From Tianweitania sp. UT-5YL-CI-8 (GTDB lineage: Bacteria > Pseudomonadota > Alphaproteobacteria > Rhizobiales > Rhizobiaceae), in assembly GCF_030010215.1 (NCBI RefSeq), contig NZ_JASCRR010000019.1:1-64000 (forward strand): a stretch of DNA of 64,000 bases, written 5' to 3'. The translations under genes and the position numbers were made by a program. This document shows positions 9,530 through 18,826 of this stretch, piece by piece. The notes under the pieces were generated by a model that worked only from the letters and a program-made list of their open reading frames with translations, had not been told where the DNA came from and did no database searches. Position 1 is the stretch's first letter; every line of letters starts with the position of its first letter.

Positions 9530-10015
9530 ATGCTCGAACGTGTGTTTTCTTTTTTGAAGGATCTGCCTTCCGGCAAGCCCGAGCAGGGCAGCATGGACGA
9601 CGATCCGCGCCTAGCCGTTGCCGCGCTGATGTATCATGTCATGGATGCTGACGGCCGGCGGCAGGATTCGGAGTGGGAAAGCATCAAGCATCTCCTGGCC
9701 GAAACCTATGGCATCAAGGGCGACGAGCTCGACACGCTGATCCGCGAGGCCGTGAAGGCCGACCAGGAAGCCATCGACCTCTATGCTTTCACCAGCCCGA
9801 TCAAGCGGCATCTCGACGCCGAAGGCCGCAAAGCCTTCATCGCCATGCTTTGGGACGTGGTCTATGCCGACGGCGTGCTGCACGAGATGGAAGACAACAT
9901 CATCTGGCGCGTTGCCGAGCTGATCGGCGTCGACAGCCGCGACCGCGTCGAAGCGCGCCGCAAGGCCGCCGCAAGCTACGCGGTGCACCATCCGCACGAG
10001 AACAAGGGATCCTAG
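9530..10015 (+). CDS. TerB-family tellurite resistance-like protein
   Basis: A 161-residue alpha-helical protein of the TerB/DjlA-N type. Recognisable segments are AALMYHVMDADGRRQDSE (a metal-binding-like acidic helix) and the mirrored LWDVVYADGVLHEMEDNIIWRVAELIG, the usual pair of TerB repeats. A TTG codon at 9494 would add 12 residues, but ATG 9530, beginning MLERVFSFLKDL, fits the family start better. The function in rhizobia is unknown; despite the name, tellurite resistance is not implied. It follows hemY closely and probably shares its transcript. Confidence 0.85.
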   Translation: MLERVFSFLKDLPSGKPEQGSMDDDPRLAVAALMYHVMDADGRRQDSEWESIKHLLAETYGIKGDELDTLIREAVKADQEAIDLYAFTSPIKRHLDAEGRKAFIAMLWDVVYADGVLHEMEDNIIWRVAELIGVDSRDRVEARRKAAASYAVHHPHENKGS

Positions 10016-10022
10016 CCACACT

Positions 10023-10796
10023 ATGCCGAAGCGACCCAGCCCCCGCATCCTCATCGTCCTGCATCAGGAGCGGTCGAGTCCGGGTCGGGTGGGGCAGGTG
10101 CTCAGCCAATACGGTTTCGAGCTCGACATCCGCCGCCCGCCCTTGGGCGACGCGCTTCCCGAGACACTCGAGCATCACGTCGGCGCCGTCGTGTTCGGCG
10201 GGCCGATGAGCGCCAATGACGAGCACGACTATATCCGCCAGGAAACCGACTGGATGGCTGTGCCGCTGCGCGAAAACAAGCCGCTTTTAGGCATCTGTCT
10301 CGGCGCGCAGATGCTGTCCAACCATCTCGGCGGCACGGTGGCCGGCCATGGCGAGGGGCTCGTAGAAATCGGCTGGTATCCGTTGCGCGCCACGGTCGAG
10401 GGCCGCAAGCTGATGCACTGGCCCGAAATGGTCTATCAGTTCCATCGCGAGGGTTTTTCCCTGCCGCGCAGCGCGGAGCTTCTGGCCACCGCCGACACCT
10501 ATCCCAACCAGGCGTTTCGCTATGGCAGCAACGCCTGGGGCATCCAGTTTCACGCCGAGCTGACGCGGGCGATGATGCAGCGCTGGGTGGTGGGCGGCGC
10601 GCGTGCCGGCCGCTTCGAACTGCCCGGCGCCCAGCAGGGCAGGGATCATCTCGGTGGAAGGCTGATCTGGGATTCGCATCTCAAGCGCTGGCTCGACGAA
10701 TTTCTGGAGATGATCTTCGGCAACTCGGCTCATGCGAAGGTGCGGAGGCGCATCGCAGCCTCCGCCGGTCCTATCGACGGCATCGCCGCCGAATAG
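10023..10796 (+). CDS. Class I glutamine amidotransferase (GMP synthase-like)
   Basis: A 257-residue stand-alone class I glutamine amidotransferase domain. The nucleophile elbow is GICLGAQ with C92. The His and Glu of the triad are in GIQFHAELT (H177, E179), and the oxyanion segment is VFGGPMSAND (58-67). No synthase domain is attached. Such proteins occur widely and are often annotated as GMP synthase-like or gamma-glutamyl hydrolases of uncertain substrate. It is the last gene of the rightward heme run and ends two bases from the convergent MFS gene. Confidence 0.85.
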   Translation: MPKRPSPRILIVLHQERSSPGRVGQVLSQYGFELDIRRPPLGDALPETLEHHVGAVVFGGPMSANDEHDYIRQETDWMAVPLRENKPLLGICLGAQMLSNHLGGTVAGHGEGLVEIGWYPLRATVEGRKLMHWPEMVYQFHREGFSLPRSAELLATADTYPNQAFRYGSNAWGIQFHAELTRAMMQRWVVGGARAGRFELPGAQQGRDHLGGRLIWDSHLKRWLDEFLEMIFGNSAHAKVRRRIAASAGPIDGIAAE

Positions 10797-10798
10797 GG

Positions 10799-12037
10799 TT
10801 AGACGCGGCCGTCGAGCCGCCGGACCTTGCGCAGCGCCGGGAACATATACGCCCACAGGCCCGCGACGGCGATGGCGCCCACGCCGCCGAACACCACGGC
10901 ATGCACGGTGCCGAAAGCAGCCGCCATCATGCCGGCGCGGAACTCGCCCAGCTCATTGGAGGCGCCGACGAACACCATGTTCACGGCATTGACGCGGCCG
11001 CGCACATTGTCGGGCGTCCAGAGCTGGATCAGTGTTTCGCGGACATAGACGCTGATCATGTCGGTGGCGCCCAGCATGGCGAGCGCGACAATCGACAGCC
11101 ACGGCACGGTGGACAGGCCGAACACGACGGTGAAGACGCCGAACAGGGCGACGAAGACGAACATGATGCGGCCGGCATGGTCGCGCAAGGGATGTCCGGC
11201 GAGCCAGACCGCCACGGCAAGCGCGCCGATGCCTGGTGCTGCGCGCAGCAGGCCCAGCCCCCACGGGCCGAGATGCAGGATGTCGCGGGCATAGACCGGC
11301 AGCAGTGCCACAGCGCCCGATAACAGCACGGCGAACAGGTCGAGCGAGATCGCGCCGAGCACGATCTTTTCGCGCCAAATGTAGCGGAAGCCGGCGAACA
11401 GGGTTTCCAGCGTCGGCCTGTCGGTTTCGCTGTGCTGCTTGGGCTTGGGGATGGAGAAGATCAGGATGCTGGCCGTAACCATCAGCACGGCGGCGACGCC
11501 ATAGGCGGCCGAGGCCGACAGGCCATAGAGCAGGCCGCCCGCGACCGGGCCGACGATGGTCGCGGTCTGCCAGGCCGACGAGTTCCACGCCACCGCATTG
11601 GCGAAATCCTCTGGCGGTACCAGATTGGCCACCAGCGAGGCGGAGGCGGGGCCGAAGAAGGCGCGCGCGATGCCAAACACGGCGAGCACAGCGAAGATCG
11701 GCATGACGCTCGTGAACCCGCGCAGGGCCAGCAGGAGCAGGGCCACCGCGCAGGCCGCCTCCAGCAGGATCGACAGCCCCATGATCCGCCGGCGGCCGAA
11801 ACGGTCGGCCACAGTGCCGGTGACCAGGACCAGGAGCAGCGCGGGAACGAACTGGATGACGCCGACCAGCCCGAGATCGAAGGGATCGCGCGTCAGGTCG
11901 TAGACCTGCCAGCCGACGCCGACCGAGACTACCTGGGTGGCGAAGGTGGTGAGGAACCGCGCCGCCCAGAAGCGCAGGAACGCGCTGTGGCGGAACGCGG
12001 CATAGCGCTGTTCGGGGGAGGAGGCGTCTGGGGTCAT
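10799..12037 (-). CDS. MFS transporter, EntS-like exporter type
   Basis: A 412-residue major facilitator with about 12 hydrophobic segments. The loop motif between helices 2 and 3 reads GTVADRFGRRRIMG, as in the DHA3/EntS group, whose members export siderophores, drugs or unknown metabolites. The N-terminal RYAAFRHSAFLRFWAARFLTTFATQ is typical of that group. It lies downstream of exbB-exbD-tonB on the same strand, separated from tonB by 132 bases. A link to iron or siderophore traffic is therefore plausible but not shown. Substrate is unknown. Confidence 0.82.
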   Translation of the reverse strand: MTPDASSPEQRYAAFRHSAFLRFWAARFLTTFATQVVSVGVGWQVYDLTRDPFDLGLVGVIQFVPALLLVLVTGTVADRFGRRRIMGLSILLEAACAVALLLLALRGFTSVMPIFAVLAVFGIARAFFGPASASLVANLVPPEDFANAVAWNSSAWQTATIVGPVAGGLLYGLSASAAYGVAAVLMVTASILIFSIPKPKQHSETDRPTLETLFAGFRYIWREKIVLGAISLDLFAVLLSGAVALLPVYARDILHLGPWGLGLLRAAPGIGALAVAVWLAGHPLRDHAGRIMFVFVALFGVFTVVFGLSTVPWLSIVALAMLGATDMISVYVRETLIQLWTPDNVRGRVNAVNMVFVGASNELGEFRAGMMAAAFGTVHAVVFGGVGAIAVAGLWAYMFPALRKVRRLDGRV

Positions 12038-12169
12038 AGCTGTCCGTCACTAGCCAATGCGATTGCAATGGCAGGTGTTTCCCATAGGCCTTTGCCAGGG
12101 TAAAATCACGTCCCAAGCGCCAGTTTTCTCAATCTGGTCTAGCTTTTAACGCAGGCTGGTGCCCGCCGC

Positions 12170-13129
12170 TTATCTCTCGAAGGCTATAGGCACGACAATC
12201 CTCTTGGACACTCCAGGAGGCGGTGCTGGGACTGGCGACGAACGGTTGACCAGACGGACGCCGGCTTTGTCTATCCTGTCATTTCCGGATGACCGCGCAA
12301 CGGATGCGGACAAAACCTGTCCGCCGGCGTCGATGGAAATCGAGACTTGAACAACGCCTGCGCCGCGAACGGAAACACCTCGCTTGCGGCGATTGATATG
12401 AGAATACAGCTTCGACTGCCAGTCGGCCGGGGACATCCCGGTAGACCGAGAGCCTACGCTCGGCTTCGGTGCGGCTGAAGTATCCGCGCGGTCGGCCCGC
12501 GCCTGCGACGATGCGCTGCGCCTCGTCTGCGGCTTGGCGACTTCTTTCTTCTCCACCGGTTTCTTGGGGGCGGGCTTTTCGACCTTGCGCGGTGCCGGTT
12601 CGGGCTTTTTTTCGACCGGCTCGGGGCGCGGCGAGGGGATGGCCATGGCCACTTCCGGCAACGGGGCTTCCTCGATGTCGGGGATGATCTCTTCGACCTC
12701 GTCCACCGTCTCGGCGACATCTTCGACCGGCTCGGCCTCGGTCGGCTCTGCTACGTCTTCCTGGACGGGCTCGGCGGTCTGTTCCTCGACAGGCTCGGCG
12801 GTTTCGGTCACAGGCTGGGTTGTCGGCGTGGTGTCGGGCTCGACCTTGTCGAGCTCTTCTTCAACAGGCTCGGCAGCCTGCGAGGTTTGCACGATGTCCG
12901 GCGTCTCGTCGGGAATGGCCTCGGGAGCGACGGCCAGCGGAGCCAGATCGAGCATGATGGCCGACGCTGCTTCCTCCATGGGTGGCGGCGGCGGATCCTG
13001 CCAGAGATGCACGGCGGCAACCGCGCCGGCATGAATGCCGACGACGATGGCGGCGGCGAGGCCCCAGCGGATGAACTCGCGGCCGCCGAAGGAGCCTTCC
13101 CAACCGTGATGGCTGTAGGTGGCACTCAT
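12170..13129 (-). CDS. tonB: TonB family energy transducer
   Basis: A 319-residue protein with a short cytoplasmic N-terminus and one transmembrane anchor near 22-43 (WGLAAAIVVGIHAGAVAAVHLW). A long periplasmic spacer rich in Pro, Glu, Val and Lys follows, and then a TonB C-terminal domain (about 235-319) containing LYSHINRRKRG and VSISIDAGGQVLSASVARSS. This protein carries energy from ExbB-ExbD to outer-membrane receptors for iron chelates. Its ATG overlaps the exbD stop by four bases. The acidic-then-basic Pro-rich spacer is normal for TonB. The ending VPIAFER is typical of rhizobial members. Confidence 0.93.
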   Translation of the reverse strand: MSATYSHHGWEGSFGGREFIRWGLAAAIVVGIHAGAVAAVHLWQDPPPPPMEEAASAIMLDLAPLAVAPEAIPDETPDIVQTSQAAEPVEEELDKVEPDTTPTTQPVTETAEPVEEQTAEPVQEDVAEPTEAEPVEDVAETVDEVEEIIPDIEEAPLPEVAMAIPSPRPEPVEKKPEPAPRKVEKPAPKKPVEKKEVAKPQTRRSASSQARADRADTSAAPKPSVGSRSTGMSPADWQSKLYSHINRRKRGVSVRGAGVVQVSISIDAGGQVLSASVARSSGNDRIDKAGVRLVNRSSPVPAPPPGVSKRIVVPIAFER

Positions 13130-13620
13130 GGCGCAGGCGCCGACAATGGGGCCATCGGTGCGGCGCCGGGCGTCTGCGCAACCGGGTCGGCCGGCGCGCC
13201 GGGCATCGACTCAAGGCCGACCAGCGCGATCTTGAGATAGCCTGCCTTACGCAGCAGGTTCATGACGTCCATCAGCTGACCGTAGTCGACGGCGCGGTCG
13301 GCGCGCAGGAAGACGCGCTGTTCCTTGTCGCCGGAGGTGAAGGTGTCGAGCGCGCCGGCAATCCCCTCGCGGGCCACGGTGTCGTTGCCGATCGAGACCG
13401 AAAGGTCCTGCTTGACCGTGACATAGAGCGGCTTGTCGGGGCGTGGCGCGGGTGTGGCGGTGGAGGCGGGCAGGTCGACATTGATGTCGACTGTGGCGAG
13501 CGGTGCGGCCACCATGAAGATGATGAGCAGCACCAGCATCACGTCGATGAAGGGGGTGACGTTGATCTCATGGTTTTCGCTGAGATCGTCGCCCTGACTT
13601 TCCCGGATGCCACCAGCCAT
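13126..13620 (-). CDS. exbD: TonB system transport protein ExbD
   Basis: A 164-residue protein with an N-terminal cytoplasmic tail, a single membrane helix, and a periplasmic domain. The signature INVTPFIDVMLVLLIIFMVA holds the proton-path aspartate at the start of the helix (about residues 19-38). The periplasmic part contains VFLRADRAVDYGQLMDVMN, typical of ExbD/TolR. A strong AGGAG site precedes ATG 13620. It is coupled to tonB by an ATGA overlap and lies ten bases after exbB. Confidence 0.95.
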   Translation of the reverse strand: MAGGIRESQGDDLSENHEINVTPFIDVMLVLLIIFMVAAPLATVDINVDLPASTATPAPRPDKPLYVTVKQDLSVSIGNDTVAREGIAGALDTFTSGDKEQRVFLRADRAVDYGQLMDVMNLLRKAGYLKIALVGLESMPGAPADPVAQTPGAAPMAPLSAPAP

Positions 13621-13630
13621 GACCGGTCTC

Positions 13631-14638
13631 CTATTCTGCCGCGGCTTGCGCCGCAGTGCGCGCCTTGCGGTCGTCGTTGGACACGGCGCCCGGTACCAGC
13701 CGGAAGTCGAGGTCGCGGCTGACCAGCCGCTCGACGCCGGCTGAGACGTCGGCCAGAAGCTGGCGATAGCCGGTGATCGAACGTGCGAAGACGTTGTAGA
13801 TGACGACGGCCGGGATGGCCGCGACCAGCCCCAAAGCGGTGGCGAGAAGCGCCTCGGCGATGCCGGGGGCGACGACGGCCAGATTGGTGGTCTGAGCCTG
13901 GCTGATGCCGATGAACGAATTCATGATGCCCCAGACCGTGCCGAACAGCCCGACGAAGGGCGACGTCGAGCCTATGGTGGCGAGAACTCCGGTGCCCATG
14001 CTCATGCGGCGTCCGGCATGGACTTCGAGCCGAGTGAGGCGCGAGCCGACGCGTTCCTTGAGGCCGGACGCGGAGGCGTGGTCGAGCGCGGCGAAAGACA
14101 GCCGGGCTTCTTCACGCGCCGAACGGATCATGGCGGCGGACGGCCCTCTCTGCTTTTCGGTCTGGCGGAAGGCGTCGTCCAGCGTGCGCGCGCCAAGCAC
14201 CACCCTGAGCGCGCGGCGGGCGCGGCGACGGGCGCCTGCAAGCTCCAGCGACTTGGCGATCCAGACCGTCCAGGTTACCAAGGACGCGAAAGCGAGGCCG
14301 ATCATGACGGCCTTGACCACCCAGTCGGCGGCCATGAACATGCCCCAGGGGGAGAGGTCGTGCGGCAGCGTCGATTCCTGCTCTTCTCCAGGCTGCAATT
14401 CGATTGGTTCGACCCCTGCGGCAGGTTGCTGTAGCACAGCGTCGGGAGCGGCCGGTGCAGGCTGTAGCCGCGGCGCCGGCTGCTCGACCTGGGCGGCAGC
14501 GGGCGAGGTGGCATCCTGCGCGAAGCCGGGGATCGCGCCTGCGACCGTCAAAATCGCCAGGACGGCAAGAACGGAAAACCCGCGCCGACCCGTTGTGCTT
14601 CTTATCGCACCAGAAGGGATGGAATTGAGTGGGCTCAT
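13631..14638 (-). CDS. exbB: TonB-system energizer ExbB
   Basis: A 335-residue proton-channel protein of the ExbB/TolQ/MotA family. ATG 14638 is preferred because GAGG stands just upstream and is followed by a clear signal peptide ending near GFAQD. A more distant ATG at 14740 would place the candidate iron box inside the gene. After an Ala/Pro/Glu-rich spacer come three membrane helices. The family hallmarks are SPFVGLFGTVWGIMNSFIG (helix 2) and APGIAEALLATALGLVAAIPAVVIYN (helix 3). The long N-terminal periplasmic extension is common in rhizobial ExbB. It forms an operon with exbD and tonB. Confidence 0.94.
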   Translation of the reverse strand: MSPLNSIPSGAIRSTTGRRGFSVLAVLAILTVAGAIPGFAQDATSPAAAQVEQPAPRLQPAPAAPDAVLQQPAAGVEPIELQPGEEQESTLPHDLSPWGMFMAADWVVKAVMIGLAFASLVTWTVWIAKSLELAGARRRARRALRVVLGARTLDDAFRQTEKQRGPSAAMIRSAREEARLSFAALDHASASGLKERVGSRLTRLEVHAGRRMSMGTGVLATIGSTSPFVGLFGTVWGIMNSFIGISQAQTTNLAVVAPGIAEALLATALGLVAAIPAVVIYNVFARSITGYRQLLADVSAGVERLVSRDLDFRLVPGAVSNDDRKARTAAQAAAE

Positions 14639-14724
14639 ATCCTCGTACTCTGATGGTGGACCTGTCGGGCGGAGTTCGCCCGCCCAATGGCCCGTTACTG
14701 CCTCAGGCCGCGAGGTAACATTGT

Positions 14725-14739
14725 TGAGTTTTATCATCA
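14725..14739. promoter_or_regulatory. Candidate RirA iron-responsive (IRO) box
   Basis: The sequence TGAGTTTTATCATCA has the form TGA-N9-TCA, and extends to TTGA...TCAA at 14724-14740. TGA-N9-TCA is the published core of the IRO motif bound by the iron-sulfur repressor RirA in rhizobia. It lies about 87 bases upstream of the exbB start, where exbBD-tonB repression under high iron is expected. The motif is short, so the match is suggestive, not decisive. Confidence 0.5.
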
Positions 14740-14895
14740 AGTAATAAATGCCGACGAAGGGGTCTCACCGGTCCAAGGTGTGGTGGCCCTCCGGGCACAG
14801 CAGCGCGATTTCCACATTCGGAAAGAAGCTGTGATGTGCGTGTCGCTTCTTTTGCCTGTAAGGACAGGGTTAACATTGCGTTACCGGGGTTCTGT

Positions 14896-16107
14896 ATGCG
14901 TCGCGCCGTCCTGCTCAGCCTCTGTGTTTTCCTGGTGGCCTGCGCCAGCCGCCCCATCGGCGTGTTGCAGCCCACCGACCTGCCGCTCGGTGGCGCGAGC
15001 ACGGTCGAGATGCTCGTCGCCACCACCCGCGCACCCTCAACGGACAAGGCAATCCTGTTCACCGGAGAGCGTGGCGCGGACCTTTCCATGGCTGATGTCA
15101 CCATCTCCGTCCCGCCAGCTGCGAACCGCGCGGTCGGACAAATCCAGTGGCCGAAGAAGCTTCCCGCTGATCCTTCGCGCGAGTTTGCCACCGTCGCCGT
15201 CAGCCCGGTCGTCGGCAAGAAGCAGGCACAGGATTGGCTCGGCAGAAACCTGCCGGAAAACCGCAGCGTCCTGATTTTCGTGCACGGCTTCAACAACCGC
15301 TTCGAGGACGCGGTCTACCGCTTTGCCCAGATCGTCCACGATTCCGGCGCCAAGACAGCGCCGATCCTGTTCACCTGGCCGTCCCGCGCCCGCATCTTCG
15401 ACTATCTCTACGACCGCGAAAGCACCAACTATTCGCGCGATGCGCTGGAAGACCTTATCCGGCACGTCGCGGAGGACCGCCGCGTCGGCGAAATCACCAT
15501 CATGGCCCATTCCATGGGCGCCTGGCCGACGATGGAAGCGCTGCGGCAGATGTCGATCCGCGACGGTCGTGTCAATCCGAAGGTGAAGAACGTCATTCTC
15601 GCCTCGCCGGATCTCGACATCGACGTGTTCATGACGCAATGGCGGTCCTTGGGCGAGCATCACCCGCAGACCTATCTGTTCTCGTCCCGCCGCGACCGCG
15701 CGCTCAATTTCTCGCACACCATCGCGGGCGGGGTGACGCGCCTCGGGCAGATCGATCCGACCATCGAACCCTACAAGTCGGGTCTGGAGCGGGCAGGCAT
15801 TACTGTGTTCGACATGACCAATGTCGAGGGCGGCAGCGACCGGCTCAACCACGGCCAGTTCGCCCAGAACCCCGAGATCGTGCAGATCATCGGCAATCGG
15901 CTCATCGCCGGGCAGACTGTGACGGACAACGATCCGTCCCTTGGCGAGCGTGTCGGCGGATTGGCGCTCGGCGTCGGCCAGACGGTGGGTAGCGCCGCCG
16001 GCCTGGTGATCACGGCGCCGATCGCCGTCCTCGACCCGGAAAGCCGGAGAAGGTATGGCGACCAGGTAATCCTGTTCGGGCAGCAGGGTAAGAGTCCTGC
16101 TAACTGA
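14896..16107 (+). CDS. Alpha/beta hydrolase lipoprotein (DUF900 family)
   Basis: A 403-residue exported hydrolase. ATG 14896 gives a lipoprotein signal peptide with the lipobox Leu-Val-Ala-Cys and acylated C16; an earlier ATG at 14836 would spoil it. The DUF900 core includes LIFVHGFNNRFEDAVYRFAQ (about 126-145) and the nucleophile elbow MAHSMGAW with S206, followed by the ASPDLD segment. The substrate of this esterase/lipase-like family is unknown. The gene is alone, divergent from exbB and followed by the Pro/Ala-rich protein. Confidence 0.85.
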   Translation: MRRAVLLSLCVFLVACASRPIGVLQPTDLPLGGASTVEMLVATTRAPSTDKAILFTGERGADLSMADVTISVPPAANRAVGQIQWPKKLPADPSREFATVAVSPVVGKKQAQDWLGRNLPENRSVLIFVHGFNNRFEDAVYRFAQIVHDSGAKTAPILFTWPSRARIFDYLYDRESTNYSRDALEDLIRHVAEDRRVGEITIMAHSMGAWPTMEALRQMSIRDGRVNPKVKNVILASPDLDIDVFMTQWRSLGEHHPQTYLFSSRRDRALNFSHTIAGGVTRLGQIDPTIEPYKSGLERAGITVFDMTNVEGGSDRLNHGQFAQNPEIVQIIGNRLIAGQTVTDNDPSLGERVGGLALGVGQTVGSAAGLVITAPIAVLDPESRRRYGDQVILFGQQGKSPAN

Positions 16108-16175
16108 TTTCACATTACCGTGAAACCAAATCCTCCATCGTGCGTTTTGGACAAAACAACTGACGGAGGACATCC

Positions 16176-16553
16176 ATGGCGACACCCCCCAACGATCCGC
16201 ATCGGCCGGTCGATCCGAGAGTGGTAGATCCGCTCAACCCGATGCCGCCATCCGGCACTGTCAACGTCAACAGCGCGCCGACCGCACGCTCCAGCGGCAG
16301 TTCGTGGCTCATTTTGGTCATCATCGCGGTTTTGGCGGTGGCAGCCTATTTCATCTTTGTGCCACGCGGCGAAACGCCGGCACCAGGTGAAACACCTCCT
16401 GCCGCCAGCGAGACAGCCCCTGCACCGAGTGCACCCGCTGCTCCTGCGCCAAGCGCTCCGGCACCGGCTCCCGCAGAACCCGCGCCTGCTCCGGCTCCTG
16501 CGCCTGCAACCCCGGCACCTGCACCGGCAACACCGCCTGCTCCGGCTCCGTAA
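16176..16553 (+). CDS. Single-pass membrane protein with Pro/Ala repeat tail, unknown function
   Basis: A 125-residue protein: a short polar N-terminus, one transmembrane helix near 44-61 (WLILVIIAVLAVAAYFIF), and a C-terminal tail of about 60 residues almost wholly Ala and Pro with interspersed Glu, Ser and Thr. The tail is probably periplasmic and extended, perhaps a cell-wall spacer. GGAGGA stands upstream of ATG 16176, which supports translation. No enzymatic motif is present. A strong terminator follows, so the gene likely has its own transcript. I do not recognise a named family. Confidence 0.7.
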   Translation: MATPPNDPHRPVDPRVVDPLNPMPPSGTVNVNSAPTARSSGSSWLILVIIAVLAVAAYFIFVPRGETPAPGETPPAASETAPAPSAPAAPAPSAPAPAPAEPAPAPAPAPATPAPAPATPPAPAP

Positions 16554-16571
16554 GCCCCGCAGGTACACAGC

Positions 16572-16605
16572 AAAAAACCCGCCGAACGCGTTCGGCGGGT
16601 TTTTT
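16572..16605. terminator. Bidirectional Rho-independent terminator
   Basis: A perfect 34-base palindrome: two 17-base arms, with an A-run on one side and a T-run on the other. The arm core is CCCGCCGAACG. It lies between the convergent ends of the Pro/Ala-rich gene and lpdA and can terminate transcription from both directions. Confidence 0.93.
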
Positions 16606-16645
16606 GTATCTCCGGAGAAGCGCGGTACGCCCCGCGCTTCCGCTC

Positions 16646-18046
16646 CTACATATGGATGGGCTTGAAGAAGGTCGCGAGCGCGGCTTCCTTGACGGCTTCC
16701 GACATTGTGGGGTGCGCATGGCAGGTACGGCCGAGGTCTTCGGACGAGCCGCCGAACTCCATCAGCACCGCCGCCTCATGGATCATCTCACCCGCCCCGA
16801 AGCCGACGATATGGACGCCCAGCACGCGGTCGGTCTCCTTATCGGCCAGAACCTTGACGAAACCATCGGTGTGCAGCATGGCGCGCGCACGGCCATTGGC
16901 GGAGAAGGGGAACTTGCCCGCCTTGTAGGCGATGCCCTCTGCCTTGAGCTGCTCTTCGGTCTTGCCGACGGAGGCCACTTCCGGGCTGGTGTAGACGACG
17001 CTCGGGATGACGGCGTAGTTTACATGGCCGGCCTGACCGGCAATGATTTCGGCAACCGCGATGCCTTCGTCCTCGGCCTTGTGCGCCAGCATCGGTCCGA
17101 CAACCACGTCGCCGATGGCATAGATACCTTCGACATTGGTACGGTGACCGTCGGTCTTCACTCGTCCGCGCTCATCCATCTCGACGCCGGCCTCGACAAG
17201 GCCCAGCCCGTCGGTGAAGGGCCGGCGGCCAGTGGAAACCAGCACGACATCGGCTTCGATGCTCTCGGCGCTGCCGCCCTTCACGGGTTCGAAGGTGACC
17301 GTCGCGCCGTTCTCCGACTTCGCCACGCCGGTGACTTTCGCGCCCAGCTTGAACTCAAAACCCTGCTTGGATAACAGACGCTGGAACTGCTTGGCGACAT
17401 CGCCGTCCATGCCGCCCAGGATGGTGTCGAGATATTCGACCACGGTGACCCTGGCGCCAAGGCGCGCCCAGACCGACCCGAGTTCGAGGCCGATGACGCC
17501 GCCGCCGACCACCACCAGATGACCCGGCACCTTGTCGAGCGACAGGGCGCCTGTGGACGACACGATGACCTTCTCGTCGAAATCGACGCTGACGCCGGGA
17601 ATGCCGGCAACATCCGATCCCGTGGCGATGACGATGTTCTTGGTCTCGATCTCCTCGACCTTGCCGTCTTCGCCGGTGACCGAAACCTTGCCCGGGCCCA
17701 GCACCTTGCCGGTGCCGCGGAAGCTGTCGATCTTGTTCTTCTTGAACAGAAAGGCGACGCCGTTGACGTTGGAAGCGACCGTCGCGTCCTTATGCGCCAT
17801 CATCTTCGGAAGGTTCAGCGTGGGTGTAACCTCGACGCCGAGCGTGTCGAAGGAATGCTGCGCCTCGGCCATCATCTCGGACGCATGCAGCAGCGCCTTG
17901 GACGGGATGCAGCCGATGTTCAGGCAGGTGCCGCCAAAGGTCTCGCGCTTTTCCACGACAGCGACTTTGAGCCCCAGCTGCGCCGCCTTGATGGCGCACA
18001 CATAGCCGCCTGGGCCGGAACCGATTACGACGACGTCATATGCCAT
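16646..18046 (-). CDS. lpdA: Dihydrolipoyl dehydrogenase (E3)
   Basis: A 466-residue flavoprotein that reoxidises dihydrolipoamide of 2-oxoacid dehydrogenase complexes. The FAD-binding GSGPGGY starts at residue 9, and the redox-active disulfide is C41 and C46 in [13 protein letters not shown]. The NAD-binding [13 protein letters not shown] and the C-terminal [11 protein letters not shown] with its active-site histidine are all present. A strong AAGGAAAG site precedes the ATG. It is the last gene of the leftward mdh-suc run and most likely serves the 2-oxoglutarate dehydrogenase E1 and E2 encoded upstream. Confidence 0.97.
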   Translation of the reverse strand: MAYDVVVIGSGPGGYVCAIKAAQLGLKVAVVEKRETFGGTCLNIGCIPSKALLHASEMMAEAQHSFDTLGVEVTPTLNLPKMMAHKDATVASNVNGVAFLFKKNKIDSFRGTGKVLGPGKVSVTGEDGKVEEIETKNIVIATGSDVAGIPGVSVDFDEKVIVSSTGALSLDKVPGHLVVVGGGVIGLELGSVWARLGARVTVVEYLDTILGGMDGDVAKQFQRLLSKQGFEFKLGAKVTGVAKSENGATVTFEPVKGGSAESIEADVVLVSTGRRPFTDGLGLVEAGVEMDERGRVKTDGHRTNVEGIYAIGDVVVGPMLAHKAEDEGIAVAEIIAGQAGHVNYAVIPSVVYTSPEVASVGKTEEQLKAEGIAYKAGKFPFSANGRARAMLHTDGFVKVLADKETDRVLGVHIVGFGAGEMIHEAAVLMEFGGSSEDLGRTCHAHPTMSEAVKEAALATFFKPIHM

Positions 18047-18070
18047 TTTTCTTTCCTTTTCGTCCGGCGG

Positions 18071-18826
18071 CTATCGGCCGCCACTTACGTTCACATTCGC
18101 GCCCGTTGTATAGGACGCCTGGTCCGACAGCAGCCAGAGAACCGCTTGCGCGACTTCCTTGGGGCTACCGGCGCGCTTCATTGGCAGCGTAGCGCTGATC
18201 GCAGCCACCCTGTCCGGTTCTCCGCCCGAAGCATGCATCTCGGTGTCGATAATGCCAGGGCTGACGGCGTTGACGCGCACGCCTTCCGCGGCGACCTCGC
18301 GTGCCAGCCCGACGGTCAACGTGTCGATGGCGCCTTTTGAAGCCGCATAATCGACAAACTGACCGGGCGCGCCGAGCGTGGCGGCCATCGAGGAGATGTT
18401 GACGATCGCACCGCCCTTGCCGCCATGCCTCGTCGACATCCGGCGCACCGCCTCGCCGGCGCAGAGAAAGGCGCCGATGACGTTGATGCGCATCAGGCGC
18501 TCGAGACGCGCGGCATCCACCTCGTCGACACGGGCCTTGACGTCGAGCACGCCGGCATTGTTAACAAAGGCGTCGAGCCTGCCGAAAGCTTGGTCGACGG
18601 CGCGGAACATCTCAACGATATCGGTGGGATTACCGACATCGCCCTTGACGATAATGGCTTCTCCGCCGGCATTCCTGATCTGCGAGGCGACGGCCTCGGC
18701 GGCAGACGCATTGGACGTATAGTTGATTGCGACGCGATAGCCGGCCTGTGCGGCCAGCAGACAGATTTCAGCGCCGATGCCACGGCTTCCGCCTGTGACC
18801 AAAAGAGATTTCGCAGTTCCGCTCAT
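18071..18826 (-). CDS. SDR family oxidoreductase
   Basis: A 251-residue classical short-chain dehydrogenase/reductase. The cofactor loop TGGSRGIG is at 11-18, the NNAG motif at about 89-92, the catalytic serine in NISS at 145-146, and YAASK with Y160 and K164. The C-terminal sequence ends in TGANVNVSGG, as in FabG-like enzymes. ATG 18826 is used because it overlaps the upstream stop as ATGA; a GTG at 18835 is a weaker alternative. The substrate is unknown. It sits between lpdA and a small exported protein. Confidence 0.9.
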   Translation of the reverse strand: MSGTAKSLLVTGGSRGIGAEICLLAAQAGYRVAINYTSNASAAEAVASQIRNAGGEAIIVKGDVGNPTDIVEMFRAVDQAFGRLDAFVNNAGVLDVKARVDEVDAARLERLMRINVIGAFLCAGEAVRRMSTRHGGKGGAIVNISSMAATLGAPGQFVDYAASKGAIDTLTVGLAREVAAEGVRVNAVSPGIIDTEMHASGGEPDRVAAISATLPMKRAGSPKEVAQAVLWLLSDQASYTTGANVNVSGGR

